NCBI RefSeq assembly: GCF_000484635.1
Contig: NZ_AXVM01000010.1
Coordinates: 1 to 48,156, forward strand
Origin: Comamonas badia DSM 17552
GTDB lineage: Bacteria > Pseudomonadota > Gammaproteobacteria > Burkholderiales > Burkholderiaceae_C
Direction: 5' to 3'
DNA: 48,156 bases
Below, piece after piece: positions 8,895-16,844 of this stretch. The position numbers and the translations under genes are program-made. Each line of letters starts with the position of its first letter. The first letter of the stretch is position 1. The notes beneath the pieces were generated by a model that saw only the letters and a list, made by a program, of their open reading frames with translations, searched no databases and was not told the DNA's origin.

Positions 8895-9450
8895 GTGATT
8901 TCTTTGCCTTGCTTGCGCCAGTTGAACGCCAGCCTGACGTACCGATGTTGTCGCTGGCCTTCACTGGCGCCCGTGCGGCTGAAGATGGCGGGCCACCATC
9001 TCGGCTCGACTGGCGCACCAGCATTACCGGAACTGGCGCGATGCGCGCTACTTGCTCCGCATCGCTGCCCAGCAGCAGCCGGTTCATGCCGCGACGTCCG
9101 TGGGTGCCCAGGATGACCAGGTCGCAATCGTTGATCTCGGTCTGATGCGCGATCTGTTCCGACACGCGTTCGGTGCCGCTTTCAAGCAGCACCGTCTCTG
9201 TGGCAATTCCTTCCCGGCGGAGCCGACTCGCAGCCTCATCCAGCAACGTCTGGCCGGCTTTGAGGAAGCGTGGGCGGACATCCTTGATGTAGACCTCGGG
9301 ACGTTCGAAACCCGTGCTGTGGCGGGTTGGTTCGACGATATGCAGCAAGATCACGGTGGCGCCGCTCAGGCGTGCCAGTTCTGCCGCATGATCGAGCGCC
9401 AGGAAGGATGTGGGACTGCCGTCCAGCGGCACCAGAAATCGGGAATACAT
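8887..9450 (-). CDS. Universal stress protein (UspA family) with C-terminal extension
   Basis: A 187-residue Usp-fold protein beginning MYSRFLVPLDGS. The ATP-binding signature G-x2-G-x9-G-S is visible as GTHGRRGMNRLLLGS (about 115-129), so this is probably an ATP-binding Usp. I chose the ATG at 9450 because GGAGGAG lies 5 nt upstream. The frame extends 24 codons further, but those residues are not Usp-like. The last 40 residues (rich in Ser, Gly and Lys) lie beyond the Usp fold. It sits between phaB and pta and overlaps pta by 8 bp. Usp genes are often linked to oxygen or energy limitation. Confidence 0.88.
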   Translation of the reverse strand: MYSRFLVPLDGSPTSFLALDHAAELARLSGATVILLHIVEPTRHSTGFERPEVYIKDVRPRFLKAGQTLLDEAASRLRREGIATETVLLESGTERVSEQIAHQTEINDCDLVILGTHGRRGMNRLLLGSDAEQVARIAPVPVMLVRQSSRDGGPPSSAARAPVKASDNIGTSGWRSTGASKAKKSHE

Positions 9451-9518
9451 GGAACTCCTCCGGGAGGCGCTGACTGCCGCGCGGGAAACCGCCCGCAAGG
9501 GCTGCGGGCTCTCCCGAC

Positions 9519-10265
9519 TCATGACATGTGCTGGCCACCGTTCATCGCCACGTTGCTGCCCGTCATGAAAGCAGCAGCGTCACTGGCGATGAAGGCCACC
9601 AGCGCCGCGATCTCATCCGGCTGGCCGAGGCGACCCACCGGAATCGCTTCGATGACCTTCTGGCGCACGTCCTCGCGCACCGCCATCACCATTTCGGTGG
9701 CCAGATAGCCTGGCGAGACGGTGTTGACCGTCACGCCCTTGCGTGCCACCTCCTGCGCCAGCGCCTTGGTGAAGCCATGCACGCCAGCCTTGGCCGCCGA
9801 GTAATTGGTCTGGCCGAACTGACCCTTGCTGCCGTTGATGGACGAGACGTTGACGATGCGCCCCCAGCCACGCTCCACCATCGGATCGATGAATGGCTTG
9901 GTGACATTGAACATGGAGTCCAGGTTGGTGCGCAGCACGGCGTCCCAGCCGGCCTTGTCCATCTTGCGCAGGGTCGCGTCGCGGGTGATGCCGGCGTTGT
10001 TCACCAGGATGTCAACGTGGTGGCCGTCCGCCTGAATCTGACGCGCCAAGGCCTGGGTCGATTCCCAGTCGCCGACATCGACGCCGTAGGCCGTGAACCG
10101 GTAGCCTTTGGTGTCCTGCGCGTCAAGCCAGGCGGCGACCTTCTCGTTGCCGAGCGTGTGCGTGATGATGACGCGGTGGCCCGCGTCGTCCAGCGCGCGG
10201 GCAATGGCCGCGCCAAGGCCGCGATTGCCGCCAGTGACCAGGGCGGTTCGTCCCGAACTGCTCAT
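9519..10265 (-). CDS. phaB: Acetoacetyl-CoA reductase (NADPH-dependent SDR), PhaB
   Basis: A 248-residue short-chain dehydrogenase with the cofactor loop TGGNRGLG (11-18), the NNAG motif (89-92) and the catalytic Ser at about 141 with Y155-x3-K159 in YSAAK. The segments GQTNYSAAKAG and TVSPGYLATEMV are characteristic of PhaB, which reduces acetoacetyl-CoA to (R)-3-hydroxybutyryl-CoA for polyhydroxybutyrate synthesis. It lies 10 bp after the phasin-like gene in the phaC operon. No beta-ketothiolase (phaA) is present in this cluster, so acetoacetyl-CoA would have to come from the host. Confidence 0.93.
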   Translation of the reverse strand: MSSSGRTALVTGGNRGLGAAIARALDDAGHRVIITHTLGNEKVAAWLDAQDTKGYRFTAYGVDVGDWESTQALARQIQADGHHVDILVNNAGITRDATLRKMDKAGWDAVLRTNLDSMFNVTKPFIDPMVERGWGRIVNVSSINGSKGQFGQTNYSAAKAGVHGFTKALAQEVARKGVTVNTVSPGYLATEMVMAVREDVRQKVIEAIPVGRLGQPDEIAALVAFIASDAAAFMTGSNVAMNGGQHMS

Positions 10266-10275
10266 ATGCGCCTCC

Positions 10276-10719
10276 TCACTTTTTGGCCTTGCCCTGAGGC
10301 GCGGCGCCTGGCGCAGTCCAGGGCTGCGTCCATTGCTGAAAAAACTGCGCGAAAGAGGCTGTGCCGCCGCTGGCGCCGAATACCTCGGAGACAGATGCCT
10401 GCCAGGTGGTCAGCGCTTCGCGCAGGCCATCGGCGAATGCCGCCTGGCTCTTGGCAGCAGCCCGGCCGACCGCCTGTGTGTCGCCCATACGGCCTTGGCA
10501 CAGGCGCCAGAACACCTCGGACGGCAAGGTGGCAAGCGCCTGCCAGTCCGCTGCCTGTTGGAGGTTCTGGATGCGCGAGGTGGTCTCCAGCACGCCACCG
10601 GCACTGAGCTGCTGCATGGCTTCGAGCCAGTGGTGGCCGCTTTCTTGAAGCAAGCGGGTGATCTGAAGCTGCAACTCGGCATTGGCCTTGTAGAGTTGGA
10701 TGGGCAGTTCGCTGTTCAT
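10276..10719 (-). CDS. Phasin-like PHB granule-associated protein
   Basis: The 147-residue protein is Gln/Ala-rich and largely helical, with amphipathic stretches such as QLQLQITRLLQESGHHWLEA (about 17-36) and no membrane segment or signal peptide. It resembles the small phasin family (PhaP) that coats polyhydroxybutyrate granules. Its place between phaC and phaB strongly supports this. The C-terminal tail is rich in Pro, Ala and Lys (APQGKAKK). Sequence similarity among phasins is weak, so the call depends partly on context. Confidence 0.8.
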   Translation of the reverse strand: MNSELPIQLYKANAELQLQITRLLQESGHHWLEAMQQLSAGGVLETTSRIQNLQQAADWQALATLPSEVFWRLCQGRMGDTQAVGRAAAKSQAAFADGLREALTTWQASVSEVFGASGGTASFAQFFQQWTQPWTAPGAAPQGKAKK

Positions 10720-10826
10720 GTCAATGCTCCACGGTCATGATGTGCCCCTCCGGGGCGGGTGTAGGCCATGGCTGCGCAACGGCCCGATGAAAGTTGAGGG
10801 TGTATTCTTGGCGGTGTTTTGTCCTG

Positions 10827-12584
10827 TCATCGCATGGCCACATAGGTTCCCGGCGCATCGCCAAGCGGTGCTTGCGTCCCGCCCATGGCAGGCGGCGCGA
10901 CGCGCCCGGCAGAGCGCTGGGCCAGCCATTGCTGCCATGCCGGCCACCAGGAGCCTTCGTTCATCGGGGTCTCGGCACGCCACAGTTGCGGATCGATATA
11001 GCGATCGCCGGCCGCACGGGTCGCAATCTGGAAGCTGCGCCGGGGGTGTCCCGGCTCGCTGACGACGCCGGCGTTGTGCCCCCCGCTGGTGAGAACAAAG
11101 GTCAGTTCCGCATCGCTGAGCAGGTGCATCTTGTACACGGACGGCCAGGGGGCGACGTGATCGCGCACCGTGCCGACGATGAACATGGGCACCTCGATGT
11201 CGGCCAGCGCCACGGGTCTCCCGCCGACGCGGTAGCGCCCCTCGGCCAGGTCGTTGTCCAGATACAGGCGCCGCAGGTACTCGCTGTGCATGCGGTACGG
11301 CATGCGGGTCACGTCGGCATTCCAGGCCATCAGGTCATTGAAGGTCTGACGCTCACCCAACAGGTATTCGCGCACCCGTCGCGACCAGATCAGGTCGCGT
11401 GAGTTGAGCATCTGGAACGCGCCAGCCATCTGCTTGCCGTCGAGATAGCCCTTGTCCCACATACCGGCTTCCAGCCATGCCAGTTGACTGTCGTCGATGA
11501 AAAGCGCGATCTCGCCCGACTCGCGGAAATCAGTCTCCGATGCCAGCAGCGTCAGGCTTTGCAGACGCTCGTCGCCATCGCGCGCCATCGCGGCGGCGGC
11601 GATCGCGAGCAAGGTGCCGCCCAGGCAATAGCCGACCGCCTGCACCTTGCGTTCGGGCACGATGGCCGTGACCGCATCCAATGCGTCCATGACCCCCAGC
11701 CAGCGGTAGTCCTCCAGGCCGAGGTCACGATCGGCCGCCGTCGGGTTCTTCCATGAAAGGATGAACACCGTGTGCCCCTGATCGACCAGGTACTTCACCA
11801 TCGAGTTGTGCGGCGACAGGTCGAGGATGTAGTACTTCATGATCCAGGACGGCACGATCAGTACCGGCTCCGCATGCACATCCGGCGTCGTGGGTGAGTA
11901 CTGGATCAACTCGATCAGGTGGTTTCGAAACACCACCTTGCCTGGGGTGACCGCCACGTCCTTGCCGACCTCGAACCCTTCGACCCCTGCAGGCGCATCG
12001 TCGAGCGCGAGGCGCCTTGCATCTTCCAGAAAGTTCATGGCGCCGCGCCACAGGTTTGCGCCCCCGCTTTGCGTGATGGCGTGCAGCACCTCGGGGTTGG
12101 TCCAGATGAAATTCGAAGGCGACCACATGTCCAGCCACTGCCGCCCGGCGAAAGTGACCATGTTCTCGTGATGGCGCGACACGCCACGCACGCCCGTGGT
12201 GGCGTTGTGCCACCACTGCTGCTGCAGCAAAAAGCCCTGGTGAATCACGTTGAAGGGCCACTGCTGCCAAGCCGGGGCGGCAAAGCGCCGATCCTGCTCC
12301 AGCGGTTCGATGCAGGTCGGGCAGTCGTGCGCACTGGCAACGCGCAAGGCATAGCGCGCAAGGCGCTGCTGCTTGTGCAAACCCTTTTCGATCAAGCTGC
12401 GTTGCTTGCCTGGTGAAAGGCTCAGGTGCAACGCCCAGTCGTACCAGGCCAGCAGGCCGGCCGCCGGTGACAGCCCACCCGTGCTGCGCGCCCGCCAGGC
12501 GTTCGCAAGCGTATCCAGGGTGTCAGGGCGACAGGCTTCGGGCTGCGCCAGATCGGCCTTGCCGTGTGTTGCGACGTTGCTCAT
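10827..12584 (-). CDS. phaC: Poly(3-hydroxyalkanoate) synthase, class I PhaC
   Basis: A 585-residue PHA polymerase. The lipase-like box is GYCLGG (about 318-323, with C320 as nucleophile). Other catalytic candidates are D475 in GTVRDHVAPW and H503 in SGGHNAG. The class I/II landmarks PSWIMKYYILDL and FILSWKNP are present. It polymerises (R)-3-hydroxyacyl-CoA into granules. I chose the ATG at 12584, preceded by GGGTTGGAG; a TTG two codons earlier is possible. It is first in the leftward operon, and its promoter region carries the operator at 12596-12624. The 107 bp to the phasin gene contain no gene. Confidence 0.94.
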   Translation of the reverse strand: MSNVATHGKADLAQPEACRPDTLDTLANAWRARSTGGLSPAAGLLAWYDWALHLSLSPGKQRSLIEKGLHKQQRLARYALRVASAHDCPTCIEPLEQDRRFAAPAWQQWPFNVIHQGFLLQQQWWHNATTGVRGVSRHHENMVTFAGRQWLDMWSPSNFIWTNPEVLHAITQSGGANLWRGAMNFLEDARRLALDDAPAGVEGFEVGKDVAVTPGKVVFRNHLIELIQYSPTTPDVHAEPVLIVPSWIMKYYILDLSPHNSMVKYLVDQGHTVFILSWKNPTAADRDLGLEDYRWLGVMDALDAVTAIVPERKVQAVGYCLGGTLLAIAAAAMARDGDERLQSLTLLASETDFRESGEIALFIDDSQLAWLEAGMWDKGYLDGKQMAGAFQMLNSRDLIWSRRVREYLLGERQTFNDLMAWNADVTRMPYRMHSEYLRRLYLDNDLAEGRYRVGGRPVALADIEVPMFIVGTVRDHVAPWPSVYKMHLLSDAELTFVLTSGGHNAGVVSEPGHPRRSFQIATRAAGDRYIDPQLWRAETPMNEGSWWPAWQQWLAQRSAGRVAPPAMGGTQAPLGDAPGTYVAMR

Positions 12585-12595
12585 CTCCAACCCTT

Positions 12596-12646
12596 CATTT
12601 AGCGAGTAACATATTACTATCTTATCGCTTACAGGAAAAGTTGCAA
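12596..12646 (-). promoter_or_regulatory. phaC promoter with TetR-type operator (copy 1)
   Basis: On the minus strand a TTGCAA (-35-like, 12646-12641) lies 16 bp from TAAGAT (-10-like, 12624-12619). Directly downstream is AGTAACATATTACT (12605-12618 on the plus strand), a 5-bp inverted repeat with a 4-bp spacer. The 29-bp block 12596-12624, read on the minus strand, matches the block in front of tetR (12866-12894) at 22 of 29 positions. Repressor bound here would sit on the transcription start. The rest of the 321-bp intergenic region holds no gene. Confidence 0.6.
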
Positions 12647-12762
12647 GCCTTCCGCAGGGGCGCCAAATTTTTCAGCCACCCAAAGCTCAATCACTACCGC
12701 TGCTGATGCTGCAGTCCGACGATCAAGCACTTTTCGATCTGTCTGGAAGGCCATACAGCTTC

Positions 12763-12776
12763 TTGAGTTGCATCAA
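12763..12776. promoter_or_regulatory. FNR/ANR-like box
   Basis: TTGAGTTGCATCAA matches the FNR/ANR/DNR consensus TTGAT-N4-ATCAA at 9 of 10 defined positions. It lies in the control region between the divergent phaC and tetR operons, about 117 bp from the candidate phaC -35 and 66 bp from the candidate tetR -35. No convincing -10 element sits at the classic -41.5 spacing on either side, so the regulated promoter is uncertain. The fermentative and PHB character of the flanking operons makes oxygen-responsive control plausible. Confidence 0.45.
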
Positions 12777-12841
12777 GTTGACCGATCCGCTCTCCCCAGG
12801 AAAGGGCCCACAGTCCTGCCTCACCCGACAAGTTTCCGATC

Positions 12842-12894
12842 TTGCATCATGGTCATTTTGCGTGTTACGATAGTAATAGATCACTAACTACATG
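12842..12894 (+). promoter_or_regulatory. tetR promoter with TetR-type operator (copy 2)
   Basis: A TTGCAT (-35-like, 12842-12847) lies 18 bp from TACGAT (-10-like, 12866-12871). The block 12866-12894 repeats the phaC promoter/operator at 22 of 29 positions: both read TAmGATAGTAATA, then an ACT, then CTAmATG. Having the same -10/operator unit in front of the regulator and in front of the divergent target operon fits autorepression plus repression of the pha operon. This is an inference from sequence. Confidence 0.6.
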
Positions 12895-12905
12895 GAGTCC
12901 GAATC

Positions 12906-13514
12906 GTGAGTCAACGCCCCCAATACCTGTCCGCCGAAGATCGGCGTGCGGCCACAGTGCAAGCCGTGGTTGATCTGGCAGCCGAGCAGAACCCGGCCGA
13001 GATCACGACCACGGCGATTGCCGACCGAATGGGCCTGACACAGGGCGCGCTGTTTCGCCACTTCCCCACCAAGGAAGCCATCGTGGAAGCCACGATGTCG
13101 TGGGTCGGCGAACGTCTTCTGGTCAGCGTGGACAAGGCGGCCGAGGGCGCCGCATCTCCCGCCGCAGCGCTCGAAGCGATGTTCATCACGCACATCGACT
13201 TCGTGTCCAAGCACCCGGGCGTGCCACGCATGTTGTTCGGAGAGTTGCAGCGCTCTGGCGAAACGCTCGCCAAGCGCATGGTGCAAACCCTGATCCGCCA
13301 GTACGAGCAGCGCCTGCGTCGCCTGATGGAAGCGGGCAAGGCGCAGGGCGAGCTGAGCGCGGAGCTGGACGTGGACGCCGCCGCCGTGCTGTTCATCGGC
13401 ACGATCCAGGGACTGGTCATGCAGTCCTTGCTGGCCGGCAAGGTCAGCCGGATTCGTCGCGATGCGCCCGCCGTGTTCGCCATCTATCGCCGTGGCATCG
13501 AAAGCGGCACATGA
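12906..13514 (+). CDS. TetR/AcrR-family transcriptional regulator
   Basis: A 202-residue regulator with an N-terminal helix-turn-helix (residues about 10-58, with TTTAIADRMGLTQGALFRHF as the HTH core) and a ligand-binding C-terminal domain. The GTG at 12906 has GGAG 8 nt upstream. A five-codon mini-ORF (ATG at 12892, peptide MESES) ends in TGA overlapping this GTG, which may couple initiation. It is first in the rightward operon and is followed by an export system, as in many TetR-controlled efflux clusters. The duplicated operator beside it suggests that it controls both divergent operons. Ligand unknown. Confidence 0.88.
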   Translation: MSQRPQYLSAEDRRAATVQAVVDLAAEQNPAEITTTAIADRMGLTQGALFRHFPTKEAIVEATMSWVGERLLVSVDKAAEGAASPAAALEAMFITHIDFVSKHPGVPRMLFGELQRSGETLAKRMVQTLIRQYEQRLRRLMEAGKAQGELSAELDVDAAAVLFIGTIQGLVMQSLLAGKVSRIRRDAPAVFAIYRRGIESGT

Positions 13515-13576
13515 AGCGCCCGTCCAGTCCACAAGCGGCACGACGATCCAGCAAACCCTCCAAAGAACCGGGAGCC

Positions 13577-14002
13577 ATGAACATGACTGCACACAGCGGG
13601 CGCGGAATCTGGATGCGTGTGATCGCCCTGATTGCCATCGCATTTGGTCTGCTGACCATCAGGGAAGGCGGCGCCGTTCTGTTTTTTGACGGCGCGGCGC
13701 GTGCCGCAGCCGGAAGCTACGTGCCGTTCGTGCTCTGGTTCAACTTCCTGGCCGGGTTTGCCTACGTCATCGCTGGCGCCGGATTGTGGATGCGCCGGCG
13801 CTGGGCCGCATGGATGTCGATGGCTATCGCGGTGGCAACGGCGCTCGTATTCCTGGCCTTCGGAGTGCATGTGGCGCTGGACGGCGCTTGGGAGCGGCGC
13901 ACGCTCATTGCCATGACGCTGCGTACGTTGGTGTGGGTTGGCATTGCGGCCATGGCTTGGCGTCGATCAACAGCGCATGCACCGACCACGCGCGAGCACT
14001 GA
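13577..14002 (+). CDS. Small integral membrane protein of unknown function
   Basis: The 141-residue product has four predicted membrane segments (about 11-32, 46-70, 76-98 and 108-127) separated by short charged loops. I do not recognise the family. The ATG at 13577 has GGGAG just upstream. It lies 62 bp after tetR and 27 bp before the membrane-fusion protein gene, so it is probably co-transcribed with the export system. It may be an accessory membrane component or simply a passenger. No catalytic motif is visible. Confidence 0.7.
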   Translation: MNMTAHSGRGIWMRVIALIAIAFGLLTIREGGAVLFFDGAARAAAGSYVPFVLWFNFLAGFAYVIAGAGLWMRRRWAAWMSMAIAVATALVFLAFGVHVALDGAWERRTLIAMTLRTLVWVGIAAMAWRRSTAHAPTTREH

Positions 14003-14029
14003 GCATCTCTTTCCAGTGGAAACCCATCA

Positions 14030-15070
14030 ATGACAACTCCGAACCTCCCTACAAGAAAAGCCCGTTGGGCCGTGATCATTGTTGCCCTGCTCGCCCTTGG
14101 CGGTGCACTGGCGTTCTGGTTCACGCGCGGCCATGACAACCAGGATGCATTGCGCCTCTATGGCAACGTCGACATCCGCGAGGTTCAACTGGCTTTCCGC
14201 CAGCCCGGGCGCATCACGCAAATGACTTTCGATGAGGGTGATGTCGTCACCGCCGGCGCGCGCCTGGCCACGCTCGACGCGCAGCCATATCAAGACGCCC
14301 TTGCAGCCGCGCAAGCCCAGGTGCAGGTGGCCCAGGCCGAGCTGGCCAAGCTGCGCCGCGGCCTGCGGCCGCAGGAAATCACCCAGGCACGCGAGGCGCT
14401 CAGACAAGCGCAGGCGCAGGCGCTTGACGCCGAGCGCAACTTCCAGCGCCAGAGCAGCCTGTTGGCGTCGGGCGCCAGCAGCCAGCGCACGGTCGATGCC
14501 GCACGCACTGCCAGGGATCAGGCGGCCGCGGGTGTCGAATCCGCCAAGGCCGCCCTGTCGCAGGCATCCGAAGGCTTTCGCAAGGAAGACATTGAGGCAG
14601 CGCAGGCTCGCCTTGCAGCCGCGCAGGCAGCCGCGGCGCAAGCCACCACTTCCCTGGCGGACACCGAACTGACGGCACCCAGCAACGGCACCATCATCGC
14701 GCGGGTGCGCGAGCCCGGCAGCATGGTGGCCAGCCAGAGCACGGTCTACAGCCTGAGTCTGGACAAGCCCGTGTACGTGCGCGCCTACGTGGGCGAACGG
14801 GATCTGGGCCGCATCGCACCGGGCACCGTGGTGCACGTCAGGAGCGATTCCGGGGAAAAGGTCTATCGCGGCCAGGTCGGCTTCATCTCGCCGCGCGCCG
14901 AGTTCACGCCAAAGACGGTGGAGACAACGGACTTGCGCACGGATCTGGTGTACCGCCTGCGCATCGTCATCGACGAGGCCGACAGCGATGCCGCCCTGCG
15001 CCAGGGCATGCCGGTGACGATCGCGGTCGATGCCAAGCCGGTCTCCGGCGCGCGCGCGGGGGAGCGTTGA
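14030..15070 (+). CDS. HlyD-family periplasmic adaptor (membrane-fusion protein)
   Basis: A 346-residue protein with one N-terminal membrane anchor (about 13-32), a lipoyl/barrel-sandwich half-motif (YGNVDIREVQLAFRQPGRI, about 41-59), a long Ala/Gln-rich coiled-coil hairpin (about 85-210) and the second half-motif with the barrel (ELTAPSNGTIIARVREPGSM, about 215-234). It should bridge the inner-membrane ABC exporter encoded downstream to the outer-membrane NodT-type protein. It resembles the YhiI/YbhG adaptors found with YbhFSR-type exporters. It is separated from the ABC gene by one base. Confidence 0.9.
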   Translation: MTTPNLPTRKARWAVIIVALLALGGALAFWFTRGHDNQDALRLYGNVDIREVQLAFRQPGRITQMTFDEGDVVTAGARLATLDAQPYQDALAAAQAQVQVAQAELAKLRRGLRPQEITQAREALRQAQAQALDAERNFQRQSSLLASGASSQRTVDAARTARDQAAAGVESAKAALSQASEGFRKEDIEAAQARLAAAQAAAAQATTSLADTELTAPSNGTIIARVREPGSMVASQSTVYSLSLDKPVYVRAYVGERDLGRIAPGTVVHVRSDSGEKVYRGQVGFISPRAEFTPKTVETTDLRTDLVYRLRIVIDEADSDAALRQGMPVTIAVDAKPVSGARAGER

Positions 15071-15071
15071 G

Positions 15072-16844
15072 ATGCAGGCAGACACCGCCATGGCCGCCAC
15101 GCCGGCAAGCGCTGTCGCCGCTGCCGCCGTCGTCATCGAAGGGGTGGACAAGCATTTCGGCAAGGTGCAGGCCCTGCGCAGCTTGAGCGCGCACATCCAC
15201 TACGGACGGCTGACGGGCCTGGTCGGCCCGGACGGCGCCGGCAAGACGACGCTGATGCGCATTCTGACCGGCCTGCTGGTGCCCAACGCCGGTCGCGTCA
15301 CCCTGGCTGGCTTTGACGTGGTCAAGGACAACGACGCCATCCATGTCGCCAGCGGTTATATGCCGCAGCGCTTCGGCCTGTACGAAGACCTGTCGGTGAT
15401 GGAGAACATGCGCCTGTATGCGCAGCTGCGCGGCATGGACGCGGATCGCAATGCCGATCTGTTTGCCGAGTTGCTGGACTTCACGCGGCTTGGGCCCTTT
15501 ACCAAACGCTTGGCCGGCAAGCTCTCCGGCGGCATGAAGCAAAAGTTGGGGCTGGCCTGTGCGCTGATGGCGCGGCCCAAGGTGCTGCTGCTGGACGAGC
15601 CCGGCGTGGGCGTCGATCCGGTCAGCCGGCAGGATTTGTGGCGCATGGTGCAGGCACTGACCGATGAGGGCATGGCCGTGGTCTGGTCCACCGCCTACCT
15701 CGACGAGGCCGAGCGCTGCGAGAGCGTGCTGCTGTTGAACCAGGGGCAGCTCCTGTTCGATGGTCCACCGCAGCAACTCACCGCGCAACTTGAAGGCCGC
15801 AGCTTTCGCCTGGAAAACGTCGGCGCCGAGCGCCGGGCGGTTCTGACCGAGGCACTCGATCTGGAGAGCGTGAGCGACGGAGTGATCCAGGGCGCCGGGG
15901 TGCGGGTGGTGCTGCGCGAAGGTGCGCAGGTCAGCCAAATCCAGTCGCTGGCTGATCGGGCGCGAGTAGCGCTGGCGCCGGTACCCGCCCGCTTTGAAGA
16001 TGCCTTCATCGATTTGCTCGGCGGCGGGCCCGGCGGCACCTCAACCTTGGCCGAACGGCTGTCACCGGTCGAACTGGGCTCCGAAATAGCCGTCTCCTGC
16101 CGCAATCTGACCAAGCGTTTCGGTGAGTTCACCGCCACCGACCAGGTCAGCTTCGAGGTGCAAAAGGGCGAAATCTTCGGTCTGCTCGGCCCCAATGGCG
16201 CCGGCAAGTCCACCACCTTCAAGATGCTGTGCGGCCTGTTGAAACCCACTGCTGGTGAAGCGCATGTGGTGGGCCATGATCTGCGCCGCGCCACCGGTGC
16301 AGCCAAGGGCCGGCTCGGCTACATGGCGCAGAAATTCTCGCTCTACGGTCTGCTGTCGGTGCAGCAGAACCTGGAATTTTCGGCCGGCGTTTACGGGCTG
16401 GAAGGCAACACCCGGCGCGAGCGCATTGCCGAGATGATCGAGACCTTCGATCTGGGGGAGTGGCTGTCCGCCACGCCCGATTCCCTGCCGCTGGGGCACA
16501 AGCAGCGCCTGGCGCTGGCCTGCTCGCTCATGCATCGGCCACCCGTGCTGTTCCTCGATGAGCCTACTTCGGGCGTGGACCCGATCACCCGGCGCGAGTT
16601 CTGGACCCACATCAACGGCCTGGCGCGCAAGGGCGTGACCATCATGGTCACCACCCACTTCATGGACGAGGCCGAATACTGCGACCGCGTCGCCATGCTC
16701 TCGCGCGCACGCCTGATCGCGTTGGACACGCCCGATGCGCTCAAGCGCGCCGCAGCCAATGTCGAACACCCCGACCCGACCATGGAGGACGCCTTCATTC
16801 ACCTGGTGGAATCTGCCGACCGCGAGATGGAGGCCGCCGCATGA
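15072..16844 (+). CDS. ABC exporter ATP-binding protein with two tandem nucleotide-binding domains
   Basis: A 590-residue protein with two ABC domains. Domain 1 has Walker A GPDGAGKTT (about 52-60), signature LSGGMKQKLG (151-160) and Walker B VLLLDEP (171-177). Domain 2 has Walker A GPNGAGKST (about 373-381), a variant signature LPLGHKQRLA and Walker B VLFLDEPTSG. Fused NBDs of this sort occur in YbhF/YhiH-type ABC-2 exporters. The ATG at 15072 immediately follows the adaptor stop. The stop overlaps the next permease start as ATGA. Substrates of this group are often toxic organics, but nothing here identifies one. Confidence 0.92.
   Translation: MQADTAMAATPASAVAAAAVVIEGVDKHFGKVQALRSLSAHIHYGRLTGLVGPDGAGKTTLMRILTGLLVPNAGRVTLAGFDVVKDNDAIHVASGYMPQRFGLYEDLSVMENMRLYAQLRGMDADRNADLFAELLDFTRLGPFTKRLAGKLSGGMKQKLGLACALMARPKVLLLDEPGVGVDPVSRQDLWRMVQALTDEGMAVVWSTAYLDEAERCESVLLLNQGQLLFDGPPQQLTAQLEGRSFRLENVGAERRAVLTEALDLESVSDGVIQGAGVRVVLREGAQVSQIQSLADRARVALAPVPARFEDAFIDLLGGGPGGTSTLAERLSPVELGSEIAVSCRNLTKRFGEFTATDQVSFEVQKGEIFGLLGPNGAGKSTTFKMLCGLLKPTAGEAHVVGHDLRRATGAAKGRLGYMAQKFSLYGLLSVQQNLEFSAGVYGLEGNTRRERIAEMIETFDLGEWLSATPDSLPLGHKQRLALACSLMHRPPVLFLDEPTSGVDPITRREFWTHINGLARKGVTIMVTTHFMDEAEYCDRVAMLSRARLIALDTPDALKRAAANVEHPDPTMEDAFIHLVESADREMEAAA

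Noticed and set aside
16441-16560. Variant ABC signature (LPLGHKQRLA) in the second nucleotide-binding domain
   Set aside because: As far as I recall, this variant is usual for the second NBD of YbhF/YhiH-type fused ATPases, so it is not evidence of a defect.
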